64,000 bases of DNA from Microcoleus vaginatus HSN003 (GTDB lineage: Bacteria; Cyanobacteriota; Cyanobacteriia; Cyanobacteriales; Microcoleaceae). The position numbers and the translations under genes were made by a program. The notes beneath the pieces were generated by a model, which was given only the letters and a program-made list of their open reading frames with translations, ran no database searches and was not told where the DNA came from. The stretch covers positions 2,865,501 through 2,929,500 of the forward strand of contig NZ_CP031705.1 in the NCBI RefSeq assembly GCF_022701255.1, written 5' to 3'. This document shows, piece after piece, positions 36,087 through 44,020 of this stretch (positions are counted from its first letter, which is position 1; the number at the start of each line of letters is the position of its first letter).

Positions 36087-37941
36087 TGACTACCACAATT
36101 TGGGTAATTCTCTGCAAGAAAGCGGTCGGTTTGATGAGGCTGTTGCGGCGTACAAAAAAGCTATTGAATTAAATCCTAATTTTTCTTGGTCTTATCACAG
36201 TTTGGGCGATGTATTGGTGAAACTTGAAAAATGGGAGGAAGCTGTCGCTGCTTACAAAAAAGCGGTTGAGTTAAATCCCGATTTTTCGTGGTCTTATCAC
36301 AATTTGGGCGATGCTTTGCTGAAACTTCAGCAATGGGAAGAGGCTGCTGTTGCTTACCGCTGCGAGATTGCTCTCAATTCGGATTTTGCTTGGTCTTTTT
36401 GCAATTTAGGCGACGCTTTAACTCAAATAAAACAGTGGGATGAAGCTATCCCTACGTATTTAAAAGCTATTAAAATTGACGGAGATTTGCCGGGAATTTA
36501 CGAGAAGTTGGGATATGCTCTGGGACAAACAGAGTCTGATTTAAAGTTGCTATTAGAACAATGTCAATTGCAAATTACACCGGAAAATTGGGAGTTTTAT
36601 TTGCAGTTAGGAAAGAATTTAGCACAGTACGATCGCCCAAAAAGCGCAATTATTCTTTACAAATGGCTGTTGACAAATATGCCGACTTGTGCAAAAAACT
36701 CAGCGAAATTAGAGGAGTTGTTGCAGCAGCAAGAAAAGTGCGTAAGCGTTGCCCTCGAAGAGGATCGCGCATTAGCCTCATCTCGCGCAACTGTCGCCCA
36801 AAAACCAGATGATTGCTGGTCTTATTACAATTTAGGTGCTGTTCTGAGCCACCAAAAATATTGGGAGGAAGCGGCGGTGGCATTTTTCCAAGCAATAGAA
36901 ATAAATCCCGATCTTCCTTGGTGGTTTTATTACAATTTGTGGGAAGTTTTTGTTAGGCAAAACAAGCTGGATGAAGTTGAGAACTTGTGCCGCGAAGTTG
37001 TTGCAGCTAAACCGGAGGCTTTTTGGCCTTATCTGAATTTGGGAGAAGCTTTGACGAGGCAAGGTAAAATTCCCGAGGCGATTGATTTTTATCGAACTGT
37101 CAGTTTTAAACAAAGTTTTGCATCTATTATAAGTAATAGAACAGGCAAGATGCCTGTTCTACAAGCAGATACAGGCAAGATGCCTGTTCTACAAAATTGG
37201 GACTTAAAACCAGTCCAATTTCCTAACTTTATAATTATTGGTTCTCAGCGGTGTGGCACAACTTCTCTTTATACTTATTTAGCCCAACACCCGCAAATTT
37301 TGACTCCGATTAAAAAGGAGATGGATTTTTTCTCGTGGCACTTTGACAGAGGGATTGATTGGTATTTGGCTCATTTTCCGCCCATGCCTCCGGGAGAGCA
37401 ATTTGTAACTGGCGAAGCAAGTCCAAGCTATTTTGACTATCGGGAAGCACCGGCACGGCTCTACAACCTGTTTCCAGAGGCTAAACTGATTGTACTTTTG
37501 CGAAATCCGGTCGATCGGGCGATTTCTCAATTTTACCGCTTGGCTGACTTAAATTGGGAAGCGCGATCGCTCGATCGAGTAATTAGTGATGAAATTGAAC
37601 GGTTGAATCAAAATCCAGAATACATCATCGGCGAGGAACCGGGGAATTATTTAGCTCGCGGTAGGTACATAGAATTTATAAAAAACTGGCGGACTTTCTT
37701 TCCCCGAGAACAGTTGTTAATTTTGAAAAGCGAAGATTTTTATGCAGGTGCAGCGACAACTGTCAAGCAAGTTTTAGAATTCTTAGATTTGCCCGAATAT
37801 CAATTGTCTGAATACCAAAATGCTAATCCTGGTTTTTACCAGCCTGTCAATCAATCAATTCGCGATTGGTTGAGCGATTATTTCCGACCTTACAATCAGG
37901 AATTAGAGGAATATTTGGGGAGGCAGTTTGATTGGGAATAA
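36079..37941 (+). CDS. TPR protein fused to a sulfotransferase
   Basis: A 620-residue protein. TPRs fill residues 1-350. A short in-frame repeat gives TGKMPVLQADTGKMPVLQ (about 354-372), and a sulfotransferase domain occupies about 380-615. The domain has the 5' phosphosulfate loop as FIIIGSQRCGTTSLY and the 3' phosphate site as VLLRNPVDRAISQF, so it should use PAPS. GEASPSYFDY and GRYIEFIKNWRTFF are also typical of carbohydrate or heparan-type sulfotransferases. The ATG at 36079 has CAGGAG upstream and overlaps the preceding stop. It is the third gene of the TPR operon and would add sulfate to whatever the GT61 enzymes build (inference). Confidence 0.85.
   Translation: MDNDYHNLGNSLQESGRFDEAVAAYKKAIELNPNFSWSYHSLGDVLVKLEKWEEAVAAYKKAVELNPDFSWSYHNLGDALLKLQQWEEAAVAYRCEIALNSDFAWSFCNLGDALTQIKQWDEAIPTYLKAIKIDGDLPGIYEKLGYALGQTESDLKLLLEQCQLQITPENWEFYLQLGKNLAQYDRPKSAIILYKWLLTNMPTCAKNSAKLEELLQQQEKCVSVALEEDRALASSRATVAQKPDDCWSYYNLGAVLSHQKYWEEAAVAFFQAIEINPDLPWWFYYNLWEVFVRQNKLDEVENLCREVVAAKPEAFWPYLNLGEALTRQGKIPEAIDFYRTVSFKQSFASIISNRTGKMPVLQADTGKMPVLQNWDLKPVQFPNFIIIGSQRCGTTSLYTYLAQHPQILTPIKKEMDFFSWHFDRGIDWYLAHFPPMPPGEQFVTGEASPSYFDYREAPARLYNLFPEAKLIVLLRNPVDRAISQFYRLADLNWEARSLDRVISDEIERLNQNPEYIIGEEPGNYLARGRYIEFIKNWRTFFPREQLLILKSEDFYAGAATTVKQVLEFLDLPEYQLSEYQNANPGFYQPVNQSIRDWLSDYFRPYNQELEEYLGRQFDWE
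37141..37193. repeat. Two AGGCAAGATGCCT palindromes inside the sulfotransferase gene
   Basis: Two 23-bp copies (37141-37163 and 37171-37193) of ACAGGCAAGATGCCTGTTCT, separated by 7 bp. A 30-bp period keeps the reading frame and adds TGKMPVLQ twice between the TPR and sulfotransferase domains. The same palindrome forms arms of the MITEs at 2434 and 20044. Confidence 0.85.
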
Positions 37942-37983
37942 AGTTGAGCTAAGATTAGAACAACTTGTAAGGAGGTAATACCG

Positions 37984-38625
37984 ATGCTGACGAGCGAGCT
38001 AGATACGCTACTTAAGGAACAAGCACTCCAACGCCAAGATCCTGAAGATCGCTACATTACCGATAGCGCCAACTGGGAACAATACGAGACACTGCTGAAT
38101 CGGATTGGAGATGCGGCAGGATATCGAGTTACTTATTTAGATGGAGTTTTGGAAATTATGTCGCCTTCTCGCCGCCATGAAAGTAGAAAAACTCGCATTG
38201 GAGATCTGCTGCTTATTTATTTTGTAGAAGCTGACATCGAATATTTCCCTTTTGGGTCTACAACTCTGCGACAAGAGGAAAAAAGTGGCGGTACGGAACC
38301 CGATGAAGCTTACTGTATTGGCACAGATAAAGAATTCCCCCATTTGGTAATTGAAGTGATTGTTACCAGTGGTAGCATCAATAAACTAGAACTGTATAGA
38401 AGGTTGAATGTGCGAGAGGTTTGGTTCTGGCGAAATGACCGATTTTCTATCTATCATTTGCGAGAAGAAATTCCGGTTGAATTCGTGTCCAACTGCGGTT
38501 ATGAATTAATCACACAAAGCGAATTGCTACCGGGAATTGATATCGATGTGTTGACAGAATGTGTAAAAAATCCTCACCCGTTAGCAGCAGCAAAGGAATG
38601 GAGACAGAATTGCCGACCTACTTAA
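37984..38625 (+). CDS. Uma2 family (DUF820) putative endonuclease
   Basis: A 213-residue protein of the Uma2/DUF820 family, very abundant in cyanobacteria and structurally a PD-(D/E)XK nuclease relative. Visible marks are YRVTYLDGVLEIMSPSRRHE near residue 48-67, GGTEPDEAYCIG near 104-115, and LVIEVIVTSGSINKLELYRR near 123-142, where the E and K of the nuclease core would lie. Its biological role is unestablished. A strong TAAGGAGGTAA site precedes the ATG at 37984. It is 42 bp after the sulfotransferase stop, so it could be co-transcribed, but functional linkage is doubtful. Confidence 0.88.
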   Translation: MLTSELDTLLKEQALQRQDPEDRYITDSANWEQYETLLNRIGDAAGYRVTYLDGVLEIMSPSRRHESRKTRIGDLLLIYFVEADIEYFPFGSTTLRQEEKSGGTEPDEAYCIGTDKEFPHLVIEVIVTSGSINKLELYRRLNVREVWFWRNDRFSIYHLREEIPVEFVSNCGYELITQSELLPGIDIDVLTECVKNPHPLAAAKEWRQNCRPT

Positions 38626-38650
38626 ACAGCAAGTTTTAAATCTGCTAGCT

Positions 38651-38752
38651 GTCGCAAAGACAATGAACTGAGCTCGCGCGCGCTGCGAGATTGATTCGGA
38701 CTATGATTCAAACTATCGTCGCAAAGACAATGAACTGATCTCGCGCGCGCGC
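38651..38752. repeat. Pair of about 33-bp direct repeats ending in CG runs
   Basis: GTCGCAAAGACAATGAACTG followed by AGCTCGCGCGCGC at 38651, and the same with TCTCGCGCGCGC at 38718, about 34 bp apart. The alternating CG runs are potential Z-DNA. They lie between uma2 and the peroxiredoxin promoter. Confidence 0.8.
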
Positions 38753-38781
38753 CCAAGTCCGAGAAAAAAACTAGCCTCCCC

Positions 38782-38816
38782 TTGACAACTCATACTCGTT
38801 ATGAGTACGCTATAAT
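38782..38816 (+). promoter_or_regulatory. Promoter hexamers with a palindrome between them
   Basis: TTGACA (38782-38787) and TATAAT (38811-38816) are perfect consensus hexamers but 23 bp apart, too far for an ordinary sigma-70 promoter. The inverted repeat ACTCATA-N5-TATGAGT (38788-38806) fills the spacer exactly. This looks like an operator for a dimeric regulator controlling the peroxiredoxin gene. Confidence 0.6.
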
Positions 38817-38857
38817 AAGCAAAGGAATTGAACCCAAGTACCCAAAAATTTAAAATC

Positions 38858-39592
38858 ATGCTGACGAACCAAGAAGGTCACAGAGTACCCAAAGTCACCT
38901 TTCGCACTCGCAAAGACAACCAGTGGGTCGATATCACCACGGATGATATATTTGCAGGTAAAACCGTAGTCGTCTTCTCGCTGCCAGGAGCTTTTACTCC
39001 CACTTGTTCGTCAACGCACCTCCCGGGTTACAACGAATTGGCGAAAGTTTTCAAAGAAAATGGCGTAGATGAAATCGTTTGTATTTCCGTCAACGACACT
39101 TTTGTGATGAACGAATGGGCAAAAAACCAAGAATCAGACAATGTGACGTTAATTCCCGACGGTAACGGCGAATTTACCGAAGGCATGGGAATGCTGGTAG
39201 ACAAAACAGATTTAGGCTTTGGCAAGCGGTCTTGGCGTTATTCGATGCTGGTAAAAGATGGCGTGGTTGAAAAAATGTTTATTGAGCCTGATGAACCGGG
39301 CGACCCTTTCAAAGTGTCCGATGCCGAGACGATGCTCAACTACATCAACTCCGCAGCAACCAAGCCGAAGCTAGTGTCGCTGTTTACAAAAATGGGCTGT
39401 CCCTTCTGTGCTAAGGCTAAGGCAATGCTGAGTCAAAAGGGCTTGGATTATGAAGAAATTGTCTTGGGCCGGGAGATCACAACCAAATCGCTCCGGGCTA
39501 TGACTGGGGCTACAACTGTGCCGCAAGTATTTATCGACGGCAACTTGATCGGTGGTTCCGAAGCCCTAGAGTCTTATTTGGCAGTTGCTTAG
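38858..39592 (+). CDS. Peroxiredoxin-glutaredoxin hybrid
   Basis: A 244-residue antioxidant enzyme. Residues about 1-160 are a Prx5-type peroxiredoxin, with the peroxidatic cysteine in [16 protein letters not shown]. Residues about 168-244 are a glutaredoxin with the dithiol CPFC ([14 protein letters not shown]), TVPQVFIDG and [10 protein letters not shown]. The fusion lets glutathione reduce the peroxidase directly; such hybrids are known in Haemophilus and in cyanobacteria. I take ATG at 38858; an upstream TTG (38828) would add ten residues and would start almost at the predicted transcription start. It is preceded by a palindromic promoter. Confidence 0.93.
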   Translation: MLTNQEGHRVPKVTFRTRKDNQWVDITTDDIFAGKTVVVFSLPGAFTPTCSSTHLPGYNELAKVFKENGVDEIVCISVNDTFVMNEWAKNQESDNVTLIPDGNGEFTEGMGMLVDKTDLGFGKRSWRYSMLVKDGVVEKMFIEPDEPGDPFKVSDAETMLNYINSAATKPKLVSLFTKMGCPFCAKAKAMLSQKGLDYEEIVLGREITTKSLRAMTGATTVPQVFIDGNLIGGSEALESYLAVA

Positions 39593-39685
39593 TTAAACCA
39601 AAATACTTAGCCTGCAGGTGCCCAGTGCAAACCTTCGTTGTAGGGTGCGTACTGTGCGCCTTTACCGTATTTGGCGGTATTTAGC

Positions 39686-39720
39686 CCGATCGCGAGCTTT
39701 TGAGTCAAAAGTTCGATCGG
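39686..39720 (+). terminator. Terminator-like hairpin after the peroxiredoxin gene
   Basis: CCGATCGCGAGCTTTTGA pairs with TCAAAAGTTCGATCGG around a single G, about 95 bp past the stop. There are small mismatches in the stem and no clear T run, so efficiency is uncertain. Confidence 0.5.
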
Positions 39721-39794
39721 TCTATTGATCCATTCTCGTGCCACAATTACTGGGGAAGTAAGATTAAAAACGCAAGAAATGGGAGTGAACCATC

Positions 39795-40766
39795 GTGGAT
39801 TTGAGTTTAGTATCGTCAAATATCTTAAATCCGCCCATATTAGCTTTTTTCATGGGAATGTTGGCAATTTTTCTCAAATCTGATTTAGAAATTCCAGCGC
39901 CCATCCCCAAACTGTTTTCGCTGTACCTGCTGTTTGCGATCGGATTTAAAGGCGGCGTCGAACTGTCCCGAAGCGGAATTGACCAGCAAGTCGCCCTGAC
40001 AATTTTGGCAGCGATGCTGATGTCAATGCTAGTACCAGTTTATACTTTTTTCATACTGAGAATCAAACTCGACTCCTACAATGCTGCCGCGATCGCAGCT
40101 ACCTATGGTTCCATCAGCGCCGTCACATTTATCACCGCAACCTCCTTCCTCACAGCACAGGGGATCGACTTTGACGGTTACATGGTAGCCGCGCTAGCAT
40201 TAATGGAATCCCCAGCAATTATAGTCGGTCTCATTCTAGTCAGTGTATTTGGCGGGGAAGAAGGAAAACGCGAAATAGTTTGGCCAGAAGTGCTACAAGA
40301 AGCATTCCTCAACAGTTCAGTTTTTCTGCTGATTGGCAGCCTAATTATGGGAATACTGACAGGAGAACATGGTTGGGAAGTTATGAGTCCGTTTACTCAA
40401 GACTTGTTTTACGGAGTTTTGACTTTTTTCTTGCTAGACATGGGTCTGGTTGCTGCTAGCAGAATTAAAGATTTGCAAGAAGCAGGAGTTTTTCTGATCG
40501 GCTTTGCAATCCTAATTCCCATAGTCAACGCAGTAATTGCTTTGCTAATAGCCAAATTAATCGGAATGCCACAGGGAGACACTTTGCTGTTTGCCGTATT
40601 GTGTGCGAGTGCTTCTTATATAGCAGTACCAGCAGCCATGCGCCTAACTGTTCCGGAAGCGAATCCAAGCCTTTACATTTCAACTGCCTTAGCAGTGACA
40701 TTTCCATTTAATATCATTGTAGGCATTCCCCTGTATCTATACGGAATCAATATGTTTTGGAGGTGA
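39795..40766 (+). CDS. sbtA: Sodium-dependent bicarbonate transporter SbtA
   Basis: High-affinity Na+/HCO3- symporter of the carbon-concentrating mechanism, in the cytoplasmic membrane. The 323-residue protein has about ten hydrophobic helices in two inverted halves; conserved stretches are LYLLFAIGFKGGVELSRSG, AATYGSISAVTFITATSFL and CASASYIAVPAAMRLTVPEA. It is shorter than the roughly 370-residue Synechocystis protein because the central cytoplasmic loop (GGEEGKREIVWPEVL) is brief. The start is GTG at 39795 with GGGAG upstream. The sbtB regulator follows one base after the stop, a standard arrangement that confirms the call. Low-CO2 induction is expected from the family; the site is not identified. 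Confidence 0.93.
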   Translation: MDLSLVSSNILNPPILAFFMGMLAIFLKSDLEIPAPIPKLFSLYLLFAIGFKGGVELSRSGIDQQVALTILAAMLMSMLVPVYTFFILRIKLDSYNAAAIAATYGSISAVTFITATSFLTAQGIDFDGYMVAALALMESPAIIVGLILVSVFGGEEGKREIVWPEVLQEAFLNSSVFLLIGSLIMGILTGEHGWEVMSPFTQDLFYGVLTFFLLDMGLVAASRIKDLQEAGVFLIGFAILIPIVNAVIALLIAKLIGMPQGDTLLFAVLCASASYIAVPAAMRLTVPEANPSLYISTALAVTFPFNIIVGIPLYLYGINMFWR

Positions 40767-40767
40767 G

Positions 40768-41079
40768 ATGATGGAGTCAGTCAAAAGAGTAGAAATCATA
40801 GCCCACTCAGTAGAACTCGGCAAGATTTTAGACGGTTTAGACAAAGCTGGCGTACCCGGTTATTCGGTGATTCGTGATGTCGCTGGAAAAAGCACCCGGG
40901 ATCACGTTTATCGTGGTTCATCAATGACGGCACTGGATAACATTTATGTGCTTGCTTTTTGTTCACCCGCTCAAGTTTCAGCAGTTGCAGAAAACATTAG
41001 ACCCGTGCTCAATAAATTTGGTGGGTCGTGTTTTATTTCAGATGCGGTGGAATTGCTAATTACTAGGTGCGTCGGGTAG
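40768..41079 (+). CDS. sbtB: PII-like regulator SbtB
   Basis: A 103-residue PII-like trimeric protein that binds adenine nucleotides (including cAMP in studied members) and blocks SbtA. Landmarks are KRVEIIAHSVELGKILDGLD, GVPGYSVIRDVAGKSTRDH (the T-loop base) and GGSCFISDAVELLI. It ends ITRCVG and lacks the C-terminal CGPxGC-type redox loop of many SbtB proteins. The GGAGGTGAG site overlaps the sbtA stop, so the pair is translationally coupled. Two in-frame ATG codons (40768, 40771) are available. Confidence 0.92.
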   Translation: MMESVKRVEIIAHSVELGKILDGLDKAGVPGYSVIRDVAGKSTRDHVYRGSSMTALDNIYVLAFCSPAQVSAVAENIRPVLNKFGGSCFISDAVELLITRCVG

Positions 41080-42585
<1,506 letters not shown>

Positions 42586-42654
42586 TTTTTTGTGAGGTGG
42601 GATTTTGGGCGGGCTCGCGTGTCCACCCCACACACCAATTCCTATGATTTTTTG

Positions 42655-42680
42655 TGGAACGGGCAAGATGCCCGTTCCTG
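42655..42680. repeat. GGGCAAGATGCCC palindrome
   Basis: GTGGAACGGGCAAGATGCCC followed by GTTCCTG. A GC-shifted variant of the palindrome at 2434, 20044 and 37141, with compensatory changes on both sides of the stem. It sits after the gap1 stop and may end its transcript. Confidence 0.7.
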
Positions 42681-42734
42681 ATAATGTTATCTAATGTGAG
42701 TTAAACTTTTTTTATTTCCGATTCGATCGCGCTC

Positions 42735-43100
42735 ATGTCTGAATTACCACCGCTGAATAACGAAACTATTTGGGCTATTCTCAACGAAGAGATAGACGAT
42801 GCTGCTGTCAACCGATTAGTTTGGCAGTATCTGGGCTACCGCTGGGATGCCGAGACTGGCAAGTGGAACAGTGCAGGTGTTGCAGCCGAGTGGCGTCAAG
42901 AGTACCCGGAACCGCCGGATTTTATCGATTCTAGGCCGGCGACGGTGAAATTGACTCGATCGACTCCTCCAGAAAACAAGCAGTTGTTGAAGGAAAAATT
43001 GGGGTTTAAAGGCTATAAAATTGGAGAATTTGGGCCCAGACAGACTCGCAGGGCGACGATGGCTAATTGGTTGATGGGTTTTATGGAAGCTGGGGCGTAA
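42735..43100 (+). CDS. DUF1823 family protein
   Basis: A 121-residue protein of a family nearly restricted to cyanobacteria and plastid-bearing eukaryotes. The visible signature is VWQYLGYRWDAETGKWN, then AEWRQEYPEPPDFIDSRPAT, then KEKLGFKGYKIGEFGPRQTR. Soluble, no membrane segment. Function unknown. It starts 149 bp after gap1 and ends 12 bp before the CsgG-like gene, so the latter two may share a transcript. Confidence 0.87.
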   Translation: MSELPPLNNETIWAILNEEIDDAAVNRLVWQYLGYRWDAETGKWNSAGVAAEWRQEYPEPPDFIDSRPATVKLTRSTPPENKQLLKEKLGFKGYKIGEFGPRQTRRATMANWLMGFMEAGA

Positions 43101-43112
43101 GAGGAATTTTGG

Positions 43113-43841
43113 ATGGCTGTGCGGTTGTGGCCACCGTTACAGTACAGAGATATTAGATTTTTTGGCAGGAAAACCAGCATTTCCCTCGCTACCCTAATGC
43201 TAGCGGGCGTTTCAGTCAATGCGATCGCCACACCAGCCACCACCCAACCCGCAACCCAACTCGCCCAAGCAACTGCCAAAAAACGCCTCGTCGTCATGGA
43301 CTTCGACTACGGCCCCACCAACAGCTATTACACTTCCTACAGGGGAGTCGGCGCCGCCAAAGGCATCAGCGAACTGTTAATCAACGAACTCGTCAACAAC
43401 GGCACTTATACAGTAGTCGATCATAGCAAACTCGAACAAGTGCTCAAACAGCAAAATCGCAGCGGCGCGATGGATGCCGGCACAGCAGCCGAAATTGGCA
43501 AAGAATTAGGAGTTGACGCCGTACTCATCGGCACCATTACCAAATTTAATATCGACAAACAATCCGGCGGCGGCAGTTTCATGGGAATCGGCGCCGGTTC
43601 ACAAAAAACCAAAGCTACCGTTCAAATAGATGTGCGGTTAATCGGCACAGCTTCGGGAGATATTCTTGCCACTGCCAAAGCAGTAGGAGAAGCAGATCAA
43701 AGCGCTTCTAATGTTTCCGTTAGGGGAATCAGTGGCAATTCCGCCAATAGCAATGAAGACTCACTTTTGAGCGAGGCCGTTGACAAAGCCGTATCCCAAA
43801 TGGTGACTAAACTGGCAGAAGCCTCTAAGAAATTAGGTTAG
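43113..43841 (+). CDS. CsgG/curli-assembly family secreted protein
   Basis: A 242-residue protein with a signal peptide (about residues 1-42, hydrophobic LATLMLAGVSVNAIA) and a CsgG-type domain: KRLVVMDFDYG, GAAKGISELLINELVNNGTY, DHSKLEQVLKQQN, and IGKELGVDAVLIGTITKFN. CsgG relatives are often outer-membrane lipoproteins; no lipobox cysteine is present here, so it is probably periplasmic or outer-membrane associated without lipid. GAGGAA precedes the ATG. The target of secretion, if any, is unknown. Confidence 0.83.
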   Translation: MAVRLWPPLQYRDIRFFGRKTSISLATLMLAGVSVNAIATPATTQPATQLAQATAKKRLVVMDFDYGPTNSYYTSYRGVGAAKGISELLINELVNNGTYTVVDHSKLEQVLKQQNRSGAMDAGTAAEIGKELGVDAVLIGTITKFNIDKQSGGGSFMGIGAGSQKTKATVQIDVRLIGTASGDILATAKAVGEADQSASNVSVRGISGNSANSNEDSLLSEAVDKAVSQMVTKLAEASKKLG

Positions 43842-44020
43842 AAATTTTGAAAGATTTTTAGATTTTAGATTGGGAGTTGTTAAATCCCCCATCTAAAATC
43901 TAAAAAGGTTTCAGCTACTTGACCTGCGATTGTACCATTTAATATAAGTTGGGTTTAGGAATCTGCATTTTCTATACTAAACTCGATCAAATTTGTTCAA
44001 CCTACTCAAGCATTAACAGT

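Noticed and set aside
38782..38816. Certain assignment of a MerR-family operator
   Set aside because: MerR promoters have 19-20 bp spacers; 23 bp is longer, so the regulator class stays open.
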